From an uncultured Bifidobacteriaceae bacterium (GTDB lineage Bacteria > Actinomycetota > Actinomycetes > Actinomycetales > Bifidobacteriaceae), in NCBI GenBank assembly GCA_946891915.1, contig CAMPNN010000001.1:71730-135729 (forward strand): 64,000 nucleotides of DNA, read 5' to 3'. The position numbers and the translations under genes are program-made. The notes under the pieces are model-generated. The model was given only the letters and a program-made list of their open reading frames with translations. It had not been told where the DNA came from and made no database searches. Shown piece after piece: positions 57,958-64,000 of this stretch. Every line of letters starts with the position of its first letter. Positions within the stretch are counted from its first letter, which is position 1.

Positions 57958-59334
57958 TTAACGCTGAGCTGGATGAAGAATAAACTTTCCTCTAAAATCT
58001 TTAGTAACACCGTTTTCTTTACTATAAATTTCTTCACCGCGAAGCAAAGTTCTTACAACCTGGCAGCCAATAGTGCGACCAACGTATGGGCTGAACTTGT
58101 TACGATACTCAAGATCTTCAGCTTTAAGAACATATGGAGCATTTGGCTTAATGAAAGCAAGATCTGCGTCGTAGCCTAAGCGGATGCTTCCTTTGCCTTT
58201 CAAATCGAAACGCTCTGCAGAATTCCTTGAGTTCAACGCCACAAATTGCGTCAACGACATTCCGCGTTTTTGCACTGCCTCATCGAAGAATACGTCAACA
58301 TCGTTCTGAACGCTTCCAATGCCTCCCCAAGCTGTGAATGCATCGTCGGTTTGCTTCAAACTCAAAGGAGCTGGAGAGTGATCGGACACGATGAAATTAA
58401 TAGAACCATCGAAAACTTTTTCCCACAAGCCATTCTGATTTTCCTTATCGCGAATTGGCGGAGTGCACTTAGCAATATTGCCAATTTCGTCGAGTTCAGA
58501 AGTGTCAAAATAAAGGTAATGGTTACAAGTTTCGCAGCTTACATCTACGCCATTTTTACGAGCGTCAGCAACAGCTTGAGCGCCTTCTGGAGAAGAAACG
58601 TGCACAATGTGAATTCGGCATCCGGTTTCCTTAGCAAAAATGCATGCGCGCACAATAGCTTCAACCTCAGTAAAAACAGGCCTTGTAGCTACAAATTCAG
58701 AAAGCTTGCGCGCTCCCATTTGATGAGCTTTCTTGCCAAGCTGATCCGTAATAGGAGCATTTTCGCAATGCATGATCAAAATTTTGCCGGTTTTTGCAAT
58801 CTGCTGCATGCCAGTGTATAGGGAATAATCGTCGCAATTGTACAAATCAACTTGCAAATCCTTGTCGCCGGTAGTGCCGAGGAATGCTTTGTAATTAACA
58901 ACACCCTGCTTATCTTGTTCGTTAATTCCGCCGTCCAGATTCTGCGGCTCCAAACCACCAGTTTGGCCAACGTCAACCTTAAGTTTTCCATCTGCTTCTT
59001 CAAGTACTGCTTCAAAAGACTTTCCATCAGTAGTTGCAGGAATCTGATTGCAAGGCATCTGAAGCATTGTAGTAATACCGCCCTTTGCGCCTGCAGAAGT
59101 GGCAGATACGAAACCTTCCCAATCGTCGCGCACTCCACCGCCAGGAGCGTTAATATGAACGTGGGAATCAACCTTTCCAGGAACAACTATTAAACCAGTT
59201 GCGTCAATAGTTTTTTCTGCGGTAAAGTTGCTTCCAAAAGCAGCAAACTTGCCGTCTTTAATAGCTACATCTGTTTTAGTTGCTTCGTTATCGAACACAA
59301 CTAAACCGTTGGTAACAACTACATCGTAGTTCAT
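57958..59334 (-). CDS. allB: Allantoinase
   Basis: A 458-residue cyclic amidohydrolase that opens allantoin to allantoate. Metal-site residues are visible: DSHVH (His58, His60), the carbamylated lysine in YKAFL (Lys149), MHCEN, HIVHVSS and SDHSPAP. From memory of the E. coli AllB sequence, long stretches agree (ATRPVFTEVEAI, WGGI, FDEAVQKRGMSL, SPYVGRTIG), which favours allantoinase over dihydropyrimidinase or hydantoinase. ATG 59334 follows AAAGGAAA. It lies between the permease and thiS in the TPP-controlled operon, an unexpected partner for thiamin genes. Confidence 0.88.
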   Translation of the reverse strand: MNYDVVVTNGLVVFDNEATKTDVAIKDGKFAAFGSNFTAEKTIDATGLIVVPGKVDSHVHINAPGGGVRDDWEGFVSATSAGAKGGITTMLQMPCNQIPATTDGKSFEAVLEEADGKLKVDVGQTGGLEPQNLDGGINEQDKQGVVNYKAFLGTTGDKDLQVDLYNCDDYSLYTGMQQIAKTGKILIMHCENAPITDQLGKKAHQMGARKLSEFVATRPVFTEVEAIVRACIFAKETGCRIHIVHVSSPEGAQAVADARKNGVDVSCETCNHYLYFDTSELDEIGNIAKCTPPIRDKENQNGLWEKVFDGSINFIVSDHSPAPLSLKQTDDAFTAWGGIGSVQNDVDVFFDEAVQKRGMSLTQFVALNSRNSAERFDLKGKGSIRLGYDADLAFIKPNAPYVLKAEDLEYRNKFSPYVGRTIGCQVVRTLLRGEEIYSKENGVTKDFRGKFILHPAQR

Positions 59335-59374
59335 TTTATTTCCTTTCTTTAGCCATTGTTGGCTGAAAATTTTT

Positions 59375-59455
59375 GTTAGTTTTTCTGATTTGTTAGTTTT
59401 TCTGATTTGTTAGTTTTTCTGATTTGCTAGTTTTTCTGATTTGCTAGTTTTGGTA
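59375..59455. repeat. 17-bp tandem units across the permease stop
   Basis: Units gttagtttttctgattt start at 59375, 59392, 59409 and 59426, with a partial fifth at 59443. The stop codon of the permease gene (59427-59429) lies in the fourth unit. As 17 is not a multiple of three, the units downstream of the stop would be read in different frames if the stop were lost. Confidence 0.92.
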
Positions 59456-60923
59456 ATTTTGGTAATTTTGATAGCAGTACTTGTAGCACAAAACCAGCTG
59501 CGAATCCTACAATCCAAGAGATTTTAGTAAGTGACGCAAAAGCAGGAATAAACTGCCCCGAAAGAGCTAGCAAAAGACCAAGAATTGTCGAAATATACGA
59601 TTTCAAATTCGTGCCAGAATAGGCTGATTCTTTCACTAAATCTGAATCTTTCGTATTGTAATACAACTGGTCAAGATCTATTTTGCAATGCTTTACTATG
59701 TAATAATCTGCAAGTAAAACACCGGCAATAGGCCCTAAAAGCATGCCGATAATATTCAAGAAACCAGTAATATTAGCCATAAACTTCCATGGCATTAGCA
59801 GAGTGCTTATAAGAGCTGCGATGATTACGCCACGCTTATAATTCACAAATCGCGGAGCTAAAGCAGTTAGCTGATACGCTGCAGGAACAATATTTCCAGT
59901 AGCGTTTGTGCAAACTGTAGTAAGCAAAAGCAAGCCAGTAGCTACAGCAATTGCAGGAAGATTATCCCACTTATTTATGATAACTAGCACATCTGTAATA
60001 GTTTCACGGTAAAAAAGTGAGCCTCCAACTAAAATAACCACGCTTGTAAAAGCAAAAAGCGCGTAGCTTAGCAGAAAACTTGCTACTTGGCCCTTAACCT
60101 GCGCAACAGTAGATTTCGCATTCTGCGTAAAATCAGCAATGGAAACAGCAGGAGCAGCCCAAACGCCCAACACGGAATTTACAATCATCATCATGAAAAG
60201 CCCGATGCCGCAATTAGCTGGAGTTTGAACCGTTGCATGATACTGCATAATCGCAGATAATCCGCCTGCACAGCTGATAGCCCATACACTCATGCAGCCA
60301 AACACAATGTAAATGAGAGGGCTAAGCACAACAGTAAGTTTATTTAGTGCTCCGCCTCCGCCTAAACCAATCGCCAAGTTAAGCAACCAAAATATTAAGA
60401 AGGAAATAATAATAGGTATATGCGAACCGACAAATGGTATTTTGCTTCCAAGCGTAAGAAATTCAGGGCAAATTTTTCCGACGAGAATCTCTAAAGCTTT
60501 TGCGCCAATATATGTTTGAATTCCATACCAGCATATTGCTGCAACTACTCCCCTAAGGAATCCTGGTAGTTGAGCGCCTGCTTTTCCGTATGTTGCGCGA
60601 AGATGCATAGAAAATGGTATGCCGTACTTAGAGCCGACCACTCCGTTTACAGACATAACAATTGCCGTAAGTATTGCGCCAAGCATAATGCCAAGCATTA
60701 TTAGCATTGGTGAGTAGCCCATAATTAAGAATGCGCCAACCGCAGCGTAATTGGGAATGTTATGAACTGATTGCATCCAAAGAGTACAAAAATTCAATGC
60801 GCTCATTGTACGTTTTTCTTTCGGCTTCGGCAACAAATCATCATTTGTATATCCGCGCTCGCGGTAGCAGTCTAATTGTTGACTATTTACTGGCTCGTCT
60901 TGCAGCAGCTTACTAATTTGCAT
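59427..60923 (-). CDS. NCS1 family permease, probable allantoin transporter
   Basis: A 498-residue transporter with about 12 membrane segments. MSALNFCTLWMQSVHNIPNY opens the core; the TM3 segment AICWYGIQTYIG has Trp and Gln four residues apart, as in hydantoin and allantoin carriers of NCS1 (Trp117/Gln121 in Mhp1). The family imports allantoin, hydantoins, uracil, cytosine or the thiamin pyrimidine (CytX), so the last is an alternative. ATG 60923 follows AAGGAGGT. It lies downstream of an attenuator-like structure (61041-61138), between allC and allB. Confidence 0.85.
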   Translation of the reverse strand: MQISKLLQDEPVNSQQLDCYRERGYTNDDLLPKPKEKRTMSALNFCTLWMQSVHNIPNYAAVGAFLIMGYSPMLIMLGIMLGAILTAIVMSVNGVVGSKYGIPFSMHLRATYGKAGAQLPGFLRGVVAAICWYGIQTYIGAKALEILVGKICPEFLTLGSKIPFVGSHIPIIISFLIFWLLNLAIGLGGGGALNKLTVVLSPLIYIVFGCMSVWAISCAGGLSAIMQYHATVQTPANCGIGLFMMMIVNSVLGVWAAPAVSIADFTQNAKSTVAQVKGQVASFLLSYALFAFTSVVILVGGSLFYRETITDVLVIINKWDNLPAIAVATGLLLLTTVCTNATGNIVPAAYQLTALAPRFVNYKRGVIIAALISTLLMPWKFMANITGFLNIIGMLLGPIAGVLLADYYIVKHCKIDLDQLYYNTKDSDLVKESAYSGTNLKSYISTILGLLLALSGQFIPAFASLTKISWIVGFAAGFVLQVLLSKLPKLPKLANQKN

Positions 60924-61040
60924 GTGCACCTCCTTACTTTTAATGCTTTGTAAATTTGTTTCATTTGTGTTGTAGTTCTTTTGTTTTTGGTTTTTGTGTT
61001 TTGCTTTTAAGTTTTTGAAAAAGAGTCGCAACTTTGCCCA

Positions 61041-61138
61041 AAAATAAAAAAGATACGAAAGGATATCGTACCCGTGGTGGTGCGCCCCTTCGTATCAGCC
61101 TCTTATTCGTGAATAAGTGTTGTACTCTCATTCGATAT
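61041..61138 (-). promoter_or_regulatory. Leader-like structure with intrinsic terminator upstream of the permease
   Basis: On the minus strand: possible P1 ATATCG/CGATAT (61138-61133 with 61068-61063), a perfect P2 hairpin CTTATTC/GAATAAG (61117-61102), then the terminator GATACGAA/TTCGTATC (61096-61089 with 61059-61052), extended by GG/CC and followed by T6-A-T5. The 5' arm of the terminator lies inside the possible aptamer, so the two folds exclude each other. It matches no riboswitch class I can name; a plain terminator is the simpler reading. Confidence 0.55.
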
Positions 61139-61223
61139 TCACTTTTCTTCGCCGCGATTAATTAGGCAGTGAAGTTTGCATCGTATTTGGCTTTTGTGCC
61201 TTCCTTCAGTTTTTACTTCTTGC

Positions 61224-61287
61224 TTTTAGTTTTAATTTTTAGTTTTAATTTCTAGTTTTAATTTATAGCTCAATTTTTAGTTCTCAT
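61224..61287. repeat. 13-bp tandem units across the allC stop
   Basis: Units ttttagttttaat start at 61224, 61237 and 61250. A diverged unit starts at 61263 and another at 61275. The allC stop (61277-61279) lies in the last unit. Confidence 0.88.
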
Positions 61288-62518
61288 AAGCCAAGCTATG
61301 TAACGCATCTCGTAAAAGCTTTACTCCATGAACGGCATCTTGTGGATCCGTGTACTCTTCTGGAGCGTGGCTAATACCATCTTTCGAAGGAACAAAAATC
61401 ATTCCGGACTTTACGAAAGGTGCAAAAATTTGCGTATCTTGGCCAGCGCCTGAATGCATAACTCTGTAAGCGTAACCCTGCTGATCTGCTTGATCTTTCA
61501 AAAGATTTATAATATCGTCACTAAGCGGTGTAGGGTCATCCGACATCCATTTGTCAATCCGCGCTGTAATACCATAAGCGTTTGCAGTTTTATGAATGTC
61601 ATCATCGAGTTCTTGCAAGAATTTATCAAGAAAAGCTTTGTCCGTGTGACGGCAGTTCATTGAAAAAGTGACCTCGCCTGGGACAATGTTTACCTGATTT
61701 GGTACCACGCTTATGCGACCAAAGGTGAGTACGAGAGGATCTCCTGCTTGCTTTGCTTTGTCGAGATTTTTGGAGATTATATGCGTCATGCAATCTACGG
61801 CATCGTGTCGGTAAGACATCATAGTTGTTCCAGCGTGGTTTTGCACACCTTTAAGATTAATATCCCAACGATGCTGACCAGCAATGCTAGTGATAATGCC
61901 TAAATCTTCGTGGTTGCTGTAAAGCGTTGGTCCCTGCTCAATGTGCAGCTCAATCCAAGCTTCGAGATTTGTAAACTTAGGTTCAGTGGTTTGATAATTG
62001 AACCCAGCTTCGCGCATAGCTGCTTCAAAAGGAACGCCTTCGCTATCGCAAATATTCTCTACATCTTCTTTTTTAGCAAGTCCAAAAAAGTTTTTTGAAC
62101 CCCAGAATACGTATGGGAAACGTGAGCCTTCTTCTTCTGCTAAGCAAATAATACGCAAACTCTTCTTTGGTTTTCCGTATCTAGTAAGTAAATTTTTTAC
62201 TGCTAAATAAGCTGCAACTATACCAAGCTGGCCGTCAAAACGACCTCCTCTTGAAACTGTGTCAATATGCGATCCGCAAGCTATTACGCTTTCAGGTTCT
62301 TCGCTTCCTTCAACAGTTGCAATCAGGTTTCCAACTGAGTCGAATTCTACGGTCATGCCGAGTTTTTCAAAACGTTGGCGAAGGGCGAAAAGAGCTTGTT
62401 TCCAAGATTGTGTATAAAGAGGGCGAGTAACTCCTGGTTCCCCCGGCTTCTCTGTGAATCCTGCAAGCCAGCTTATAGCAGATTCGATAGTTTCAGCATT
62501 GATGCTGCTATTAATCAT
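61277..62518 (-). CDS. allC: Allantoate amidohydrolase
   Basis: A 413-residue M20-family metalloamidase that converts allantoate to ureidoglycine, ammonia and carbon dioxide. Metal and substrate motifs: GSHIDTVSRGGRFDGQLG, EEEGSRFPYVFWGSKN, ELHIEQG, NHAGTT, NIVPGEVTFSMNCRHTD. From memory of E. coli AllC, agreement is long and close. One oddity: the usual SGAGHDA reads SGAGQDT (His to Gln). ATG 62518 follows GGAGG at an 11-bp distance; GTG 62557 is an alternative. First gene of the TPP operon; N-carbamoyl amino acid hydrolases are relatives. Confidence 0.86.
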   Translation of the reverse strand: MINSSINAETIESAISWLAGFTEKPGEPGVTRPLYTQSWKQALFALRQRFEKLGMTVEFDSVGNLIATVEGSEEPESVIACGSHIDTVSRGGRFDGQLGIVAAYLAVKNLLTRYGKPKKSLRIICLAEEEGSRFPYVFWGSKNFFGLAKKEDVENICDSEGVPFEAAMREAGFNYQTTEPKFTNLEAWIELHIEQGPTLYSNHEDLGIITSIAGQHRWDINLKGVQNHAGTTMMSYRHDAVDCMTHIISKNLDKAKQAGDPLVLTFGRISVVPNQVNIVPGEVTFSMNCRHTDKAFLDKFLQELDDDIHKTANAYGITARIDKWMSDDPTPLSDDIINLLKDQADQQGYAYRVMHSGAGQDTQIFAPFVKSGMIFVPSKDGISHAPEEYTDPQDAVHGVKLLRDALHSLAYEN

Positions 62519-62556
62519 TTTGCAGTATTCCTCCTTCTTTGGTTGAGTATTTTCCA

Positions 62557-62607
62557 CAAAACTGTAGTTTACGAAGCTGTAGTTCGCAAAACTGTAGTTT
62601 ACGAAGC
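62557..62607. repeat. 15-bp units in the allC leader
   Basis: caaaactgtagtttacgaag occurs at 62557 and 62587, 30 bp apart, and the intervening gctgtagttcgcaaa is a diverged unit, which makes three 15-bp units. They lie between the riboswitch and the coding start. Confidence 0.85.
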
Positions 62608-62748
62608 AATGTTGGATTGTGCTTTCAGTTTTGTTTTATTTAGTTTTGCTTTAGTTTTATTTAGTTAGTAGATACTTGTGTAATTGTTGCTTCGTTGCAG
62701 CATGCACGATACCACGAAAAATCGTGATAGAAAGAAATCACTTACTGT

Positions 62749-62823
62749 AATTGCTCCCTACGCATGTCTTAACAAAACAGGTTCAAAGGGTATTTCTCAA
62801 CTGTTTCCAGTACCCCTGCAATT
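62749..62823 (-). promoter_or_regulatory. TPP riboswitch (THI element)
   Basis: On the minus strand: closing helix AATTGC/GCAATT (62823-62818 with 62754-62749), P2 with GGGTA/TACCC, a P3 hairpin ACTG-GAAA-CAGT, then TTGAGA, TTTGAACCTG, GTTAAGACATGCGTAGGG. These are the ordered conserved blocks of the thiamin pyrophosphate aptamer. Downstream, AGTGAT/ATCAC followed by GATTTTT may be a weak terminator. It controls the allC-permease-allB-thiSFG operon. Confidence 0.95.
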
Positions 62824-62841
62824 TTCACTTGTACTCGGTTG

Positions 62842-62869
62842 AGTATAGCACGATACTAAACGAACGCAA
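62842..62869 (-). promoter_or_regulatory. Promoter of the TPP-controlled operon
   Basis: On the minus strand: -35 TTGCGT (62869-62864), 16-bp spacer, -10 TATACT (62847-62842), with an extended -10 TG one base upstream. The predicted start lies about 10 nt before the riboswitch. The leader to allC is about 315 nt. Confidence 0.8.
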
Positions 62870-63149
62870 AATTAACATTAGCCTGTGTGTTTCTGTTGCG
62901 TTTTTGTTGTGTTGTGCGAAGAAGTGATTGATTTATTGATTATTGGATTGATTATTGGTTTGATTTATTGATATGAGATATTGCTTCTCTTTGCGCATAG
63001 TGCGTGTTGCGCGGGTTGTATGGGTATTGCGTGCATGCTGTATGCGTTTCGTATCGGTATTACGTTTCAAAATTTGCAATCTGTAATTACTAGCAAGAAA
63101 TATTGGTTAGACAACAAAAAACGCAGTGCTTTACACTGAGTACCTATTG

Positions 63150-63222
63150 TGGGTGATATAGGAATCGAACCTATGACCCCTTCCGTGTGAAGGAAGTGCG
63201 CTAGCCGCTGCGCCAATCACCC
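63150..63222 (-). tRNA. tRNA-Val(CAC)
   Basis: Acceptor GGGTGAT/ATCACCC, anticodon stem CTTCC/GGAAG, loop TTCACAC gives anticodon CAC. T-loop GGTTCGATTCC. Discriminator A; CCA not encoded. Confidence 0.96.
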
Positions 63223-63263
63223 AAAATTTTTTTTAATTATGCGTGAAAGGCAATCCTTTCGAG

Positions 63264-63335
63264 TGGGCGATACAAGGTTCGAACTTGTGACCCCTTCCGT
63301 GTCAGGGAAGTGCGCTACCACTGCGCCAACCGCCC
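63264..63335 (-). tRNA. tRNA-Val(GAC)
   Basis: Acceptor GGGCGGT/ATCGCCC with a G-T pair, anticodon stem CTTCC/GGAAG, loop CTGACAC gives anticodon GAC. Discriminator A; CCA not encoded. The anticodon stem matches the neighbouring tRNA-Val(CAC). Confidence 0.96.
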
Positions 63336-63365
63336 GGTTGTGTATTAAGCTAACCTGCTTAATCG

Positions 63366-63436
63366 AGGTGGGTACGAGAGTCGAACTCATCTATACGGCT
63401 TTGCAGGCCGCTGCCTAACCGCTTGGCTAACCCACC
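63366..63436 (-). tRNA. tRNA-Cys(GCA)
   Basis: Acceptor GGTGGGT/ACCCACC, anticodon loop CTGCAAA gives GCA. The discriminator is T, the identity base of tRNA-Cys. CCA not encoded. Confidence 0.95.
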
Positions 63437-63464
63437 GTAAGGTCGAATAACTCATCGGACCTAG

Positions 63465-63537
63465 AGCGGACAACGGGACTCGAACCCGCGGTCTCAACCT
63501 TGGCAAGGTTGCGCTTTACCAACTAAGCTATGTCCGC
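63465..63537 (-). tRNA. tRNA-Gly(GCC), second copy
   Basis: The body is identical to the copy at 56126-56201, with anticodon GCC. Here the discriminator T is followed by CTA, so CCA is not encoded. It is first in the tRNA cluster in transcription order. Confidence 0.97.
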
Positions 63538-63685
63538 AATGCTTTCTTGCTAACTATGTCAGCGCCGAAGCACGAGTAACTACTATACTCGAAATATTCC
63601 CAAATGCAAGCCCTCGCCTATTTTGGCGTGTCGTTTGGTGATGTTTGCGCGCTGGATGGCGGTTTGTTGCTGACATGTTTTGCTG

Positions 63686-63785
63686 ATTACTGTTATTTTC
63701 TCAGTTTGTTAGCTGAGTTAGTAACAGTGTTCTGCTTATTACTGTTACTTTCTCAGTTCGTTAGCTGAGTTTTTAACGGTGTTGA
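63686..63785. repeat. Two 52-bp direct repeats, each a hairpin
   Basis: Units start at 63686 and 63738. Each folds through ACTGTTA/TAACAGT (TAACGGT in the second) and CTCAG/CTGAG. Most of 63538-63900 outside this holds no gene I can support. Confidence 0.85.
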
Positions 63786-63901
63786 AGAACTTGGCTTATG
63801 CCCACGAATATTCACAAGATTAGCTTTACGGACTCTTTCTGATTGCCCTACATTATGTATTAATTTTTTAAATTAAATAATTTAGTAAATAAGATTATAT
63901 A

Positions 63902-63980
63902 TGATACAATGATGGAACAAATGGATTGGGAGTACTCGGTCGGCGAAAGCTCTAGGCATCACGCCTAGAGCTTTTTGCTT
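63902..63980 (+). ncRNA. Possible short transcript with its own promoter and terminator
   Basis: TGATACAAT (63902-63910) is an extended -10 with TACAAT. A terminator follows: AAAGCTCTAGGC (63946-63957) with GCCTAGAGCTTTTT (63963-63976). A transcript of about 65 nt is expected, with room for a 15-codon ORF (63921-63968) whose stop lies in the terminator stem. No gene lies just upstream on this strand. It may instead be an attenuated leader of a gene beyond 64000. Confidence 0.5.
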
Positions 63981-64000
63981 TTTATTCTCGCTCAATCAAT

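Noticed and set aside
59427-60923. CytX-type transporter of the thiamin pyrimidine
   Set aside because: Possible because of the TPP riboswitch, but the W-x3-Q pattern in TM3 and position between allC and allB favour allantoin; kept only as an alternative.
61041-61138. Glycine riboswitch
   Set aside because: GAGAG and CGAAGGGGC are suggestive, but the conserved 3' CTCTCAGG strand is absent, so the class is not assigned.
63604-63768. Short hydrophobic ORF of 54 codons
   Set aside because: No ribosome site, and most of it is read through the 52-bp hairpin repeats.

Overview
The window is about 64 kb of A+T-rich chromosome from an actinobacterium, most likely Gardnerella or a close relative in the Bifidobacteriaceae. 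The evidence is a set of actinobacterial markers (RbpA, GuaB3, polyphosphate glucokinase, HelY, a fused PafBC, the pgsA-DUF881-sbp-DUF881-FHA-MerR block), low G+C for that phylum, and no Tat or proteasome genes beside pafBC. I see no prophage, insertion sequence, rRNA operon or CRISPR array.

Layout. 1-2.3 kb (-): riboflavin uptake, with an FMN riboswitch, ribU and a fused double ECF ATPase that runs off the left edge. 2.4-5.6 kb (+): GT2 glycosyltransferase, polyphosphate glucokinase, aminotransferase. 5.7-9.6 kb (-): large polytopic membrane protein and an ABC-F ATPase. 9.8-15.2 kb (+): uvrA behind a LexA-type box, then uvrC. 15.4-20.4 kb: Rv3235-like protein, guaB3, acyl-CoA synthetase, peptide deformylase. 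20.5-31.3 kb (+): rpsB (with a candidate structured leader), tsf, pyrH, frr, cdsA, lgt, rpe, then the pgsA to MerR block. 31.6-39.5 kb (-): HAD phosphatase, rbpA, helY, a membrane protein, pafBC, UDP-glucose pyrophosphorylase. 39.7-43.4 kb (-): glutamate-type ABC transporter gluABCD with a palindromic candidate operator. 43.4-55.8 kb: aspS, hisS, a DUF349 protein, mrp, an enlarged ligA and a 1.1-kilo-residue TPR protein. 56.1-62.9 kb (-): a TPP-riboswitch operon. 63.1-63.5 kb (-): tRNA cluster Val-Val-Cys-Gly.

The most interesting system is the TPP-riboswitch operon at 56.3-62.9 kb. Reading from its promoter it encodes an allantoate amidohydrolase, an NCS1 permease, an allantoinase, ThiS, ThiF and ThiG. 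Thiamin-thiazole synthesis needs dehydroglycine, normally made by ThiH or ThiO, and neither is encoded here. Allantoin breakdown through allantoate gives ureidoglycine, which can chemically release urea to leave iminoacetate, the same molecule as dehydroglycine. The operon may therefore be an allantoin-fed route to the thiazole ring. This is inference. A second leader-like structure with an intrinsic terminator lies upstream of the permease gene.

A second theme is short tandem repeats. Arrays of 11-25 bp units recur inside linkers (ECF ATPase, UvrC, LigA tail, acyl-CoA synthetase tail), across stop codons (ABC-F, permease, allantoate amidohydrolase) and upstream of genes. Two unrelated 52-bp repeats occur in intergenic DNA.
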